DNA of 64,000 nt from Proteus terrae subsp. cibarius (GTDB lineage Bacteria; Pseudomonadota; Gammaproteobacteria; Enterobacterales; Enterobacteriaceae), in contig NZ_CP047349.1 in assembly GCF_011045835.1 (NCBI RefSeq), positions 496,001 through 560,000 of the forward strand. Direction: 5' to 3'. The notes below the pieces were generated by a model. The model was not told where the DNA came from, ran no database searches, and saw only the letters and a list, made by a program, of their open reading frames with translations. The translations under genes and the position numbers were made by a program. Numbering within the stretch: the stretch's first letter is position 1; the number at the start of each line of letters is the position of its first letter. Below are positions 41,409-52,399 of the stretch, one piece after another.

Positions 41409-41497
41409 AGTGATCCCCTAGTTAATTATGACAATTTTATGAAAACGAACCTAACATCAATAAATTATATTTTTCTGTAAAGTTATTAGGTGACTCC

Positions 41498-41538
41498 ATT
41501 ATGAAGTTGGTAGATTGACAATATTTGATTGTTATCAA
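41498..41538 (-). promoter_or_regulatory. FNR-dependent class II promoter for the DcuC/amidohydrolase operon
   Basis: A perfect FNR palindrome TTGAT-tgtt-ATCAA is at 41525-41538. On the minus strand a CATAAT -10 hexamer is at 41503-41498, which puts the start of transcription near 41490-41491. The FNR site is then centred at about -41, the class II activating position. This predicts induction without oxygen. Confidence 0.75.
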
Positions 41539-41833
41539 ATTTAATAGCCGAAATAAAATCTATTTTTTTAGACTGTGATGTTATTAACAAATGCCGTAAA
41601 ATAATTATCATTAAAAGATGACGGAAAGGTTAAATAAAAAGAGATAAAGTAAAAAATACGAAAATAAATTATATTTACTATAGATCAAGAGTGTTATTTT
41701 GATACAAAAAAGAATATCGCTTTTTATCAGGCTATTATTCTAGAAATTACATTAAATGGTAATGAGAATGATTAATTGGTCAGATATCTTGATAATCCTT
41801 AAATACTATTTATTAATTTTGCCAATAATATTG

Positions 41834-41866
41834 AAAAATTATCCCACTTAAATTAAATGGGATAAT
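41834..41866 (-). terminator. Terminator after gltD
   Basis: On the minus strand ATTATCCCA pairs with TGGGATAAT across an AT-rich loop and is followed by TTTTTC. It lies about 45 bases after the gltD stop. Confidence 0.75.
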
Positions 41867-41910
41867 AAACAAGAGAAATTGTTATTTTAAATAACGAAAA
41901 TAAAAAATAT

Positions 41911-43317
<1,407 letters not shown>

Positions 43318-46300
43318 CTATTGTGCCTGAACGCGTAATTCAGCAGATGAACGACGAGGATGGCCAAGCAACGCATTAACATCACTGGATTTTGGTTTCA
43401 CCAATTTGAAATGTTGTGACCAATATTCCCATTGTGAAAGTAATCTTTCGCCTTGTTGTGAACCAGTTAGTCTGACATGTTCTGCAATCATGCCACGTAG
43501 ATGTTCAGCAAGAATGGCAAAGGATGCAACAGGAAGCAACTCAATCGATGAAGTGTTGATCCGTTGTGATAATGTGAGATCTTCATCTAATAGATAGGCA
43601 AACCCACCAGTCATTCCCGCACCAAAATTAATCCCTGTTTTACCCAGAACACAGACAATACCGCCCGTCATATATTCACAACCGTTATCACCAACACCTT
43701 CAACGACAGCAATTGCGCCAGAGTTTCTAACAGCAAAACGCTCCCCAGCCAATCCTGAAGCATAAAGTTTTCCGCCTGTTGCGCCATAAAGGCAAGTATT
43801 TCCCATAATGGTGGCGTGATGACTTTTAAATGCAGAGCCAACAGGAGGTGAAATGACAATACGGCCTCCAGCCATACCTTTACCAACATAATCATTGGCA
43901 TCACCCACTAAGGTTAATTCAACGCCTTGTGCATTCCATACACCAAAGCTTTGACCTGCGGTTCCGGTAAAATAAAGTTTAATTGGTGTGGCAGATAAGC
44001 CACTTTCGCCATATTTCTTGGCGATAATGCCTGATAATGTTGCTCCCACAGAGCGATCTGTATTACGGATATCAAAATAGTGTGTTTGGCTTTTTTGTTG
44101 TTCGATAGCATCATAGGTTTGAGCAACAATTCGCTGATTTAACTCGCCTTTATCATAAGTATGATTATTTTCCTGGCAATAAAGCGCATTGCCTGATGGT
44201 GAAGTTGCTGTTTCTAACAATCCACTTAAAGAGAGTTTTTGCTGTTTACTGCTAACACCTTCTAGGCATGAAAGCAGATCAGTTCGACCGATTAAATCGG
44301 TGATTTTTCTCACACCAAGTAAGGCCATTAACTCACGAGTTTCTTGCGCAATAAAACGAAAGTAGTTAATAACACGTTCAGGTAATCCATGATAATGATT
44401 GCGACGGAGTGTTTCATCTTGGGTTGCAACACCCATTGCGCAATTATTTAAATGGCAGATGCGCAGATATTTACAGCCTAATGCCACCATTGGCCCAGTA
44501 CCAAATCCAAAACTTTCTGCGCCTAAAATTGCCGCTTTAATAATATCTAGACCTGTTTTTAATCCACCATCAACTTGCAAACGAATTTTATGGCGTAAAT
44601 TATTTGCCACCAGCGCTTGTTGAGTTTCAACTAAGCCTAATTCCCACGGACTACCGGCATATTTTACGGAAGTTAAAGGGCTTGCACCTGTACCGCCGTC
44701 ATAACCCGCAATGGTGATCAAATCTGCGTAAGCTTTAGCAACACCTGTAGCAATAGTGCCTACACCGGGCTCTGATACTAATTTTACAGAAATCAGTGCA
44801 GTTGGATTGATCTGTTTTAAGTCGAAAATAAGTTGTGCTAAATCTTCAATAGAGTAGATATCGTGATGAGGAGGCGGTGATATTAGGGTAACACCAGGTA
44901 CGGCATAACGCAGTTGCGCAATATAAGGTGTCACTTTATCGCCGGGAAGTTGTCCGCCTTCACCGGGCTTTGCCCCTTGTGCGACTTTGATTTGTAAAAC
45001 ATCCGCACTCATTAAATAAGAGGGTGTTACGCCAAAACGACCAGAGGCGATTTGTTTAATGCGAGAGACTTTATCGGTACCGTAACGTGCTGGATCTTCG
45101 CCACCTTCTCCTGAATTTGAAAAACCGCCCAATGTATTCATCGCTTGCGCAAGCGCTTCATGAGCTTCTCGGCTTAATGCCCCAATTGACATAGCGGCAG
45201 TATCAAAGCGTTTAAATAACTCGGTTTCAGGTTCGACTTCTTCAATCGAAATAGGCGTTGTCTTGTTATTGAGAACTAACATATCGCGCAAGGTTGTGAT
45301 TGGGCGCTGTTGCACAAGATTTGCGTAATGCTGATAGTCTGTATATTCCCCGCTATTTACAGCTTTTTGTAGTGCTTGAACGACATCAGGGTTATAAGCG
45401 TGGTATTCCCCTTTATGGGCGTATTTTAATAAACCACCCGCTTCTAAAGGATAACGGGCTAACCAAGCTCGCTTAGATAGATTAAATAAGTCGTGCTCAA
45501 AATCGCTAAAATCAGCGCCATTAATCCGATTATCAACGCCTGCAAAACAGAGCTCGACAACCCTATCATTTAATCCGACAGCTTCAAAAAGTTGAGAGCA
45601 ACGGTAAGACGCCACAGTTGAAATACCCATTTTAGACATGATCTTATACAAGCCTTTATTTATGCCGTTGCGGTAATTAAGCATCACTTGGGCATAGCTT
45701 GCTTGCAGGATTTTTCTATCAACTCGTTGAGCTAAAGATTCATAAGCAAGGTAAGGATAAATAGCGGTAGCACCAAATCCAAGTAGTACGGCGAAATGGT
45801 GAGGATCACGGGCACTGGCAGTTTCAACAATGATATTGGCATCACAGCGTAAATTATTGTCTACCAACGCTTTTTGTACTGCGCCAACTGCCATAGGGGC
45901 AGGAATAGGTAATCGCTCTTTGGTGATGTTTCTATCGGATAAAACCAATAACACAGCACCACTATGAACTTCCTGTTGCGCTTTTGCACATAATTGGCGT
46001 AATGCAGTTTCTAGGTTACATTCTGTTGGTTGATAAGTGATATCAAGAAGAACGGATTGGTAATAAGGACTTTCTTGATTAATAAGCTGTTGAAAGTCGC
46101 TATAAAGCAAGATAGGCGATTTAAAGCTCAGTCTATGTGCTTGACCTTCCGCTTCGCAAAATACATTCATTTCGCGTCCAATGCAGGTCGCTAAAGACAT
46201 GACATGGGCTTCTCTTAATGGATCTATAGGAGGATTTGTGACTTGCGCAAATTTCTGTCTGAAATAGTCATAAATAAGACGAGGGCGTTGAGAAAGTACA

Positions 46301-47778
46301 GCAAATGGGGTGTCATCGCCCATTGAACCTGTCGCTTCTTGTCCATTTTCTGCAAGCACGTGCAAAATGCTTTCAAGCTCTTCTTGGCTATATGCAAACT
46401 GTTTTTGATAAGTGGCTAGTAAAGTGTCATCAAAAGCGCGTTGTCCGGTAGCCTCTTGTTCCGGTAACTCTTCAAACGGCGTTAAGCGTTTGACATTGCG
46501 CTCTAGCCACAGTTTATAAGGATGACGTCTTTTTAAATCCTCATCGGTTTCGGCAGAGTGGAGAATACGTCCATGATGAGTATCGATAACCATTAGCTCG
46601 CCGGGACCGACGCGTCCTTTTTCTCGCACTTCATCAGGCTGGTAATCCCAAATACCAATTTCAGAAGCACAAGTGATGATGTTATCTGTGGTAATAACAT
46701 AGCGAGCAGGGCGTAAACCGTTTCTATCTAGCGTACACGCAGCATAACGACCATCTGATAACACAATACCCGCAGGGCCATCCCAAGGCTCCATATGCAT
46801 TGAGTTAAAATCAAAAAATGCTCGTAAATCATCATCCATTTGTGGATTATTTTGCCATGCAGGTGGCACTAACAACCGCATTGCACGAACAATATCCATA
46901 CCGCCATTGAGAAAAAGCTCTAGCATATTGTCGAGTGAACTTGAGTCTGAGCCACTCTCATTCACAAAAGGGGCAGCACTTTGTAGATCAGGAATAAGAG
47001 GTGTATGGAATTTATAGGCACGTGCTCTAGCCCACTGGCGATTGCCTGTAATGGTATTAATTTCACCGTTATGGGCTAAATAACGAAAAGGTTGTGCAAG
47101 TGGCCATCTGGGAGTGGTGTTAGTTGAAAAACGCTGATGGAACAAACAGATTGAAGATTCCATCCGTAGATCAGCGAGATCGGTAAAAAAGCGCGGTAGA
47201 TCGATGGCCATACAGAGGCCTTTATAAATTGTTACCAAATTAGAAAGACTACAAATATAAAAATCATTATCAGTAATGCGTTTTTCAATACGTCTGCGAG
47301 CAACAAAGAGTCGCCTTTCAATATCACTTATCCGCCAGCCAGCGGGTGCATTAATAAAGACTTGTTCAATTAAAGGAAGAGATGAAAGGGCGATACTACC
47401 TAGAATATCTGTGTTGATAGGAACTTTACGCCAGCCCACAATAGAGAGTGTTTCACGTTGAAGCTCTTCTTCAATAATAAGGCGACATTGTGTCGCGATA
47501 TTAGGATCTTGGCTTAAAAATAGCATTCCAACAGCGTAGTTTTTGGCTAAATGCCAGCCTTTTTCCTCAGCAACTAATTGAAAGAAGCGATCGGGCTTTT
47601 GTAAAAGTAATCCACAACCATCGCCCGTTTTGCCATCAGAAAGAATGGCTCCTCGATGTTGCATTCTGGCGAGACCGTGGATTGCATTTCTGACAATTTT
47701 ATGACTGGCTTGCCCTTCAATATGCGCGATCAACCCAAATCCACAATTGTCTTTTTCCTGTGTCTTTTGATAGAGCAT
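43318..47778 (-). CDS. gltB: Glutamate synthase (NADPH) large subunit GltB
   Basis: Catalyses glutamine hydrolysis and reductive transfer of the amide to 2-oxoglutarate; with GltD and glutamine synthetase it forms the GS-GOGAT route. It has 1486 residues. The catalytic cysteine is Cys12 in EKDNCGFGLIAH, exposed after removal of a short propeptide. The FMN-binding synthase domain contains FSNSGEGGEDPARYG and DGGTGASPLTSVKYAG. The cluster cysteines are in CKYLRICHLNNCAMGVATQ. The GXGXG C-terminal repeats include TGGFAYLLDED. It diverges from arcB without the yhcC gene found between them in E. coli. Confidence 0.98.
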   Translation of the reverse strand: MLYQKTQEKDNCGFGLIAHIEGQASHKIVRNAIHGLARMQHRGAILSDGKTGDGCGLLLQKPDRFFQLVAEEKGWHLAKNYAVGMLFLSQDPNIATQCRLIIEEELQRETLSIVGWRKVPINTDILGSIALSSLPLIEQVFINAPAGWRISDIERRLFVARRRIEKRITDNDFYICSLSNLVTIYKGLCMAIDLPRFFTDLADLRMESSICLFHQRFSTNTTPRWPLAQPFRYLAHNGEINTITGNRQWARARAYKFHTPLIPDLQSAAPFVNESGSDSSSLDNMLELFLNGGMDIVRAMRLLVPPAWQNNPQMDDDLRAFFDFNSMHMEPWDGPAGIVLSDGRYAACTLDRNGLRPARYVITTDNIITCASEIGIWDYQPDEVREKGRVGPGELMVIDTHHGRILHSAETDEDLKRRHPYKLWLERNVKRLTPFEELPEQEATGQRAFDDTLLATYQKQFAYSQEELESILHVLAENGQEATGSMGDDTPFAVLSQRPRLIYDYFRQKFAQVTNPPIDPLREAHVMSLATCIGREMNVFCEAEGQAHRLSFKSPILLYSDFQQLINQESPYYQSVLLDITYQPTECNLETALRQLCAKAQQEVHSGAVLLVLSDRNITKERLPIPAPMAVGAVQKALVDNNLRCDANIIVETASARDPHHFAVLLGFGATAIYPYLAYESLAQRVDRKILQASYAQVMLNYRNGINKGLYKIMSKMGISTVASYRCSQLFEAVGLNDRVVELCFAGVDNRINGADFSDFEHDLFNLSKRAWLARYPLEAGGLLKYAHKGEYHAYNPDVVQALQKAVNSGEYTDYQHYANLVQQRPITTLRDMLVLNNKTTPISIEEVEPETELFKRFDTAAMSIGALSREAHEALAQAMNTLGGFSNSGEGGEDPARYGTDKVSRIKQIASGRFGVTPSYLMSADVLQIKVAQGAKPGEGGQLPGDKVTPYIAQLRYAVPGVTLISPPPHHDIYSIEDLAQLIFDLKQINPTALISVKLVSEPGVGTIATGVAKAYADLITIAGYDGGTGASPLTSVKYAGSPWELGLVETQQALVANNLRHKIRLQVDGGLKTGLDIIKAAILGAESFGFGTGPMVALGCKYLRICHLNNCAMGVATQDETLRRNHYHGLPERVINYFRFIAQETRELMALLGVRKITDLIGRTDLLSCLEGVSSKQQKLSLSGLLETATSPSGNALYCQENNHTYDKGELNQRIVAQTYDAIEQQKSQTHYFDIRNTDRSVGATLSGIIAKKYGESGLSATPIKLYFTGTAGQSFGVWNAQGVELTLVGDANDYVGKGMAGGRIVISPPVGSAFKSHHATIMGNTCLYGATGGKLYASGLAGERFAVRNSGAIAVVEGVGDNGCEYMTGGIVCVLGKTGINFGAGMTGGFAYLLDEDLTLSQRINTSSIELLPVASFAILAEHLRGMIAEHVRLTGSQQGERLLSQWEYWSQHFKLVKPKSSDVNALLGHPRRSSAELRVQAQ

Positions 47779-48450
47779 TTTTTTGCTTCCTACTTAGTTT
47801 ACTGGGCACCTCAAAACAGAGCGCAAAAGGAACATTTTGGCTCAAAGTATGTAGGTAAATTTATGGGTGCTCATCGGGTGATGTTGTGTTTGCTTAGCTT
47901 GGAGTGTTTTTATATTGCTACGCAATGTCTTTTCAACTTATCGATAAATAAAAATGAGGTCAATGTATGAGGAGATTTGACTAGAATAAGATGAATAAGA
48001 GATTTTTTATTTTAATATATTGATAAATAAATAAAATATTCAATTTTTGAAGGGGGGAGTACACTATTTTTAGTGTGATTTATATCACTTTATTTAAGCG
48101 ATTTCGCTTTATCACATCCTTTAATGATAAAAACGAGTAGTTAGTTATTCTAATGATTATGATAAATTTAGTTTTTTATTGTTTTTATACAATTTGTATA
48201 AAAAAAGACAAATTGAGTTTTTTCTAATAAGGTCTATTTATTGTTGATATCGCTATCGTTTATGTAATTAGGTTTTGCATTATTTTTATGAATACATATA
48301 TCGGAGAGGTTCTTGTTAAGAGAAAATAGAGGATTAAATCAAACAAAGTAATGAGAAATAACCACTCTTAGCAAGATTTCTGAATGTTCGCCACTGCGCC
48401 AATTCATTTTTGGGTTATCATTCCATAGATTCAATATATTGGAGTTTTCA
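47779..48450. other. Long gltB-arcB intergenic region
   Basis: The 672-base divergent spacer should hold promoters for both gltBD and arcB. I see no gene. It is strongly AT-rich and contains a 23-base palindrome (48182-48204). In E. coli yhcC lies here; no remnant of it is visible. An open frame at 47656-47970 partly antisense to gltB has no recognisable features. Confidence 0.6.
48182..48204. promoter_or_regulatory. 23-base palindrome between gltB and arcB
   Basis: TTTTTATACAA and TTGTATAAAAA are perfect inverted copies separated by one base. The core TATACAA-t-TTGTATA looks like the operator of a dimeric regulator. It does not match the consensus sequences I know for ArgR, Lrp, FNR or ArcA. 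Confidence 0.45.
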
Positions 48451-50787
48451 ATGAAATTGCTCAAAGGGCTTGCCCAATACTACGTTGACTTAATGATGAA
48501 GCTGGGGCTAATTCGCTTCTCATTGTTGTTAGCTTCTGCATTAGTTGTTTTAGCGATGGTTGTTCAAATGGCGGTGACATTCTTGCTTGCAGGTGATGTT
48601 ACCAGTATTGACCTTGTTCGCTCTATTTTCTTTGGGCTGATTATTACGCCTTGGGCTGTCTATTTTCTCTCTGTTGTGGTTGAACAACTTGAAGAGTCAC
48701 GACGCCGTTTATCTCGTATGGTAGATAAACTGGGAGTAATGCGCCAGCGCGACTTAGAGCTTAACTCTCAATTAAAAGAGAATATTGAGCAATTAAACTT
48801 GGAAATTCAAGAGCGTGAAAAAGTTGAAAAAGCGCACCTTGAACTACTCGAAAAACTAAAAAGTGAAATGAAGCGTCGTGAATTGACGCAAATCGAGCTT
48901 GAACAGCAATCCTCTCTTTTACGCTCATTCCTTGATGCCTCTCCTGACTTAGTTTATTACCGCAATGAAGATAATGAATTTTCAGGATGTAACCGCGCGA
49001 CGGAATTACTGACAGGCAAAAGCGAGAAGCAACTTATCGGTTTGACACCACTTGATGTTTATGACGAAGATATTGCAATAAAAGTGATGGAAACAGATGA
49101 GAAAGTCTTCCGCCATAATGTGTCACTTACTTATGAGCAATGGTTAGTTTATCCGGATGGGCGCAAGGCTTGTTTTGAACTGCGAAAAGTGCCGTTTTAT
49201 GATCGTATTGGTAAACGTCATGGCTTAATGGGCTTTGGACGTGACATTACAGAGCGTAAGCGCTATCAAGACGCGTTAGAGAACGCGAGCCGTGATAAAA
49301 CCACCTTTATCTCAACAATCAGCCATGAATTGCGTACACCGCTAAATGGTATTGTTGGGTTAAGCCGTATCTTATTGGATACCGAGCTTTCGCCAGAACA
49401 ACTCAATTACTTAAAAACTATCCATGTGAGTGCGATTACGTTAGGAAATATTTTTAATGATGTGATTGAAATGGACAAAATTGAGCGTAGAAAAATTCAG
49501 TTAGATAATCAGCCAATTGACTTTACTGAATTTATTTCTGATTTAGAAAACCTGTCTGGACTGTTAGTACAGCCAAAAGGATTGAAATTCACACTGGAAG
49601 CAGAAGAAACGCTACCACATAAAATAACTTCTGATGGAACTCGATTACGCCAGATATTATGGAACCTCATCGGTAATGCCGTGAAGTTTACCCAAGAAGG
49701 CGAAATCAAAGTGCGCATTTGGCAAGAAGCGCCAGATAAGTTGTTCTTTGAAGTGAAAGATAGCGGAATTGGTATTCCAAAAAGTGAGCTGGAGAAGATC
49801 TTTGCCATGTACTATCAAGTCAATGATAGTCAAGGTGGTCGCTCTGCAACGGGAACGGGTATCGGACTTGCTGTCTCAAAACGCCTAGCACAGCATATGG
49901 GCGGTGATATTCGTGTTGAGAGTGAGTTAGGTGAGGGTTCTACCTTTACCCTCTCTATCGTCGCTCCTGCGATTGAAGAGCATCACGATATCGAAAGTGA
50001 TGATGAGTTCTTATTACCGGCTTTAAATATTCTTCTTGTAGAAGATATTGAACTCAACGTAATCGTCGCCTGCTCTGTTTTAGAAAAACTGGGTAATACT
50101 GTTGATGTAGCAATGACAGGGCAAGAAGCATTATCGATGTTTAAGCCTGATGAATATGACTTAGTGCTATTAGACATTCAATTACCGGATATGACAGGGT
50201 TCGATATTTCAAGAAAATTACGTCAAGAATTCGATAGCAATGAACTTCCTCCTCTTATTGCTTTAACTGCAAATGTTTTGAAAGACAAAAAAGAGTATTT
50301 GGATGCGGGAATGAATGATGTGCTAAGTAAACCACTTTCTGTGGATGCGCTTACCGCGATTATCAATAAATTCTGGGGGGATGGTGCGGTTTCTGTGCCA
50401 TGTAATGAGTCATCGGAATTGTTGAGTAAAAATGAAGAATTATTAGATATAGACATGCTGAATCAATACATCGAACTTGTCGGGCCTCAATTAATCACTG
50501 ATGGTCTAGATGTTTTTGAGAAGATGATGCCAAGTTATATGTCTGTCCTTGAATCTAACCTAACGGCTCGTGATGAGAAGGGGATTTCTGAGGAAGGGCA
50601 TAAAATTAAAGGTGCAGCAGGTTCTATAGGTTTAAAACATTTACAGCAACTCGCTAAACAGATCCAATCATCGGAATTACCTGCTTGGTGGGACAATGTA
50701 CAAGAGTGGGTAGATGAGCTAGAAAGAGATTGGAGAAAGGATGTGGAAAGTTTAAGAAACTGGTTATCAGACGCTAGAAAAAAATAA
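48451..50787 (+). CDS. arcB: Aerobic respiration control hybrid sensor kinase ArcB
   Basis: Inner-membrane tripartite kinase that senses quinone redox state and phosphorylates ArcA under low oxygen. ATG 48451 (MKLLKGLAQYYVDLMM) gives 778 residues, as in E. coli; the TTG at 48439 is not needed. Two membrane helices lie at about 23-41 and 58-77, then a leucine-rich coiled coil (about 80-150), a PAS domain, HisKA with His292 (STISHELRTPLNG), HATPase with GTGIGLAVSKR, a receiver with Asp575 (LLDIQLPDM) and an Hpt domain with His717 (EEGHKIKGAAGS). All three phosphorylation sites are intact. Confidence 0.98.
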   Translation: MKLLKGLAQYYVDLMMKLGLIRFSLLLASALVVLAMVVQMAVTFLLAGDVTSIDLVRSIFFGLIITPWAVYFLSVVVEQLEESRRRLSRMVDKLGVMRQRDLELNSQLKENIEQLNLEIQEREKVEKAHLELLEKLKSEMKRRELTQIELEQQSSLLRSFLDASPDLVYYRNEDNEFSGCNRATELLTGKSEKQLIGLTPLDVYDEDIAIKVMETDEKVFRHNVSLTYEQWLVYPDGRKACFELRKVPFYDRIGKRHGLMGFGRDITERKRYQDALENASRDKTTFISTISHELRTPLNGIVGLSRILLDTELSPEQLNYLKTIHVSAITLGNIFNDVIEMDKIERRKIQLDNQPIDFTEFISDLENLSGLLVQPKGLKFTLEAEETLPHKITSDGTRLRQILWNLIGNAVKFTQEGEIKVRIWQEAPDKLFFEVKDSGIGIPKSELEKIFAMYYQVNDSQGGRSATGTGIGLAVSKRLAQHMGGDIRVESELGEGSTFTLSIVAPAIEEHHDIESDDEFLLPALNILLVEDIELNVIVACSVLEKLGNTVDVAMTGQEALSMFKPDEYDLVLLDIQLPDMTGFDISRKLRQEFDSNELPPLIALTANVLKDKKEYLDAGMNDVLSKPLSVDALTAIINKFWGDGAVSVPCNESSELLSKNEELLDIDMLNQYIELVGPQLITDGLDVFEKMMPSYMSVLESNLTARDEKGISEEGHKIKGAAGSIGLKHLQQLAKQIQSSELPAWWDNVQEWVDELERDWRKDVESLRNWLSDARKK

Positions 50788-50807
50788 CCCCAACCGAAGG
50801 TTGGGGT
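50787..50807 (+). terminator. Hairpin at the arcB stop codon
   Basis: ACCCCAACC and GGTTGGGGT form a 9-base stem with a gaa loop, beginning at the last base of the stop codon. No T-run follows, so it may be a factor-dependent end or a 3' protective structure. Confidence 0.6.
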
Positions 50808-51024
50808 GCGCGAATACTGCGCCAACACCAGGGAAACTTTTCTATCCGCTTTTTTGGATTCTCATTACATAGGCGAATAGGATGAAACTATTCCATACAT
50901 CATACAAGCAACAAAATAGCAAAGATAAGTTTTTTTGTTACAAGAAACATTTAAATATGTGATGCCGATTGGTGTTTACACCTATAAATGGGTAACTAGT
51001 AATCTACTACAAACGGAGAAAGAT

Positions 51025-51675
51025 ATGAAATCAATTGCGGTAATTTTAAGTGGTTGTGGTGTGTTCGATGGGAGTGAAATCCATGAATCAGTGCTCACAA
51101 TGCTTGCTTTAAGCCAAAATAATGCTGAAGTTCATTATTTTTCACCTAATGATTTACAACCAACTGTAATTAATCATATTACAGGTGAAGAAAAATCAGA
51201 AAAAAGGAATATGATGGAAGAATCTTCTCGTATTTCTCGTGGAAAAATCTCCCCTTTATCAGAGGCAAAGGCTGAAAACTTTGATGCTGTCATTATTCCT
51301 GGTGGTTTTGGTGCGGCGAAGAATTTGTGTAATTTCGCAACAAAAGGAAGTGACTGTGAAATTAACAAAGATCTCTTAAGATTTGTACAAGCGATGCATC
51401 AGCAAAATAAACCATTAGGGTTAATGTGTATTGCACCTGTAATGTTACCAAAAATGTTAAATTCTCCAGTAAAATTAACAATTGGAAATGACGCAGAAAC
51501 AGCACATGCAATCGAAAAAATGGGTGGCATTCATATAGATTGCACTGTTGATGATATTGTTGTTGATGAAAAATATCGTGTTGTCACAACTCCTGCGTAT
51601 ATGCTTGCACAATCTATTGCACAAGCACAGGTAGGTATTGAGAAACTGGTTAAGAAAGTCCTTGAAATGGCATAA
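51025..51675 (+). CDS. elbB: Glyoxalase/isoprenoid-pathway protein ElbB
   Basis: DJ-1/PfpI-superfamily protein; the E. coli homologue has weak glyoxalase activity and was linked to isoprenoid synthesis. ATG 51025 (MKSIAVILSGCGVFDG) gives 216 residues, the E. coli length, with GGAGAAAG upstream; a longer frame from 50935 is not supported. GCGVFDGSEIHESVL, PGGFGAAKNLCNFAT and the nucleophile-elbow region PLGLMCIAPVML with its Cys are conserved. mtgA follows 20 bases after the stop, as in E. coli. Confidence 0.95.
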   Translation: MKSIAVILSGCGVFDGSEIHESVLTMLALSQNNAEVHYFSPNDLQPTVINHITGEEKSEKRNMMEESSRISRGKISPLSEAKAENFDAVIIPGGFGAAKNLCNFATKGSDCEINKDLLRFVQAMHQQNKPLGLMCIAPVMLPKMLNSPVKLTIGNDAETAHAIEKMGGIHIDCTVDDIVVDEKYRVVTTPAYMLAQSIAQAQVGIEKLVKKVLEMA

Positions 51676-51695
51676 ACGATAGGTAAAAACAGCAG

Positions 51696-52397
51696 ATGGT
51701 ACTGGTGAGAAAGTTAAAGAAACTATTAATTATTTTAATTGCTTTATGGCTGTTAACAGTTGTGCTGTTTTCTTTTTTACCTGTGCCTTTTTCTGCTGTT
51801 ATGGTTCAAAGACAAATTTCTGCTTGGAGTGAGTTTGATTTCTCTTATGTATCACATTCCACTTGGGTAGATGAAAAAGAGATAGCATCAGTGATGTATT
51901 TAGCCGTGATTGCTTCTGAGGATCAAAATTTTCCCAAACATTGGGGCTTTGATTTTGATGCTATTGAGAAAGTTTTCAAAAAAAATAATAACAACGGGAA
52001 AACATTACGTGGTGCATCAACGATTTCTCAACAAACTGTCAAAAATCTTTTTTTATGGGATGGTCGTAGTTGGATAAGAAAAGGGCTTGAGGCAGGTATG
52101 ACGCCTGTTGTCGAGCTTATTTGGTCAAAAAAACGTATTTTAACCGTATACCTGAATATTGTTGAGTTTGGTGATGGGATCTTCGGTGTAGAGCAGGCTT
52201 CCCAACACTATTTTAGAAAGCCAGCGAAACAACTCACAAGTCATGAGGCCGCATTACTAGCCGCAGTATTACCTAATCCGCATATTTACCATGTAAATAA
52301 ACCTTCTGCTTATACTCTAAAGCGGCAACAGTGGATCTTAAATCAAATGCGGCTAATGGGGGGAATTAGCTTCTTAAAGAAAAATAATTTGTCATAA
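51696..52397 (+). CDS. mtgA: Monofunctional peptidoglycan glycosyltransferase MtgA
   Basis: Inner-membrane GT51 enzyme that polymerises glycan strands from lipid II without a transpeptidase domain. It has 233 residues. One membrane helix is at about 10-29. The catalytic Glu is in [15 protein letters not shown] and the conserved [17 protein letters not shown] and [19 protein letters not shown] follow. The stop is only two bases from the end of ureR on the other strand, leaving no space for a separate terminator. Confidence 0.96.
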   Translation: MVLVRKLKKLLIILIALWLLTVVLFSFLPVPFSAVMVQRQISAWSEFDFSYVSHSTWVDEKEIASVMYLAVIASEDQNFPKHWGFDFDAIEKVFKKNNNNGKTLRGASTISQQTVKNLFLWDGRSWIRKGLEAGMTPVVELIWSKKRILTVYLNIVEFGDGIFGVEQASQHYFRKPAKQLTSHEAALLAAVLPNPHIYHVNKPSAYTLKRQQWILNQMRLMGGISFLKKNNLS

Positions 52398-52399
52398 CT

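Larger units (their letters stand above)
41409..41910. other. AT-rich spacer between gltD and the DcuC-type gene
   Basis: About 500 very AT-rich bases without a gene. The right part holds the gltD terminator (41834-41866). The left part (41490-41540) holds the FNR-type promoter for the transporter operon. Between them, 41758-41776 resembles a Fur box in about 14 of 19 positions, but lies some 350 bases from any start codon. Confidence 0.6.

Noticed and set aside
41758..41776. Fur-box-like sequence
   Set aside because: Only about 14 of 19 positions match, and it is about 350 bases from the nearest start codon in very AT-rich DNA.
47656..47970. 104-codon open frame upstream of arcB
   Set aside because: More than a third is antisense to gltB; composition and start context do not support a gene.
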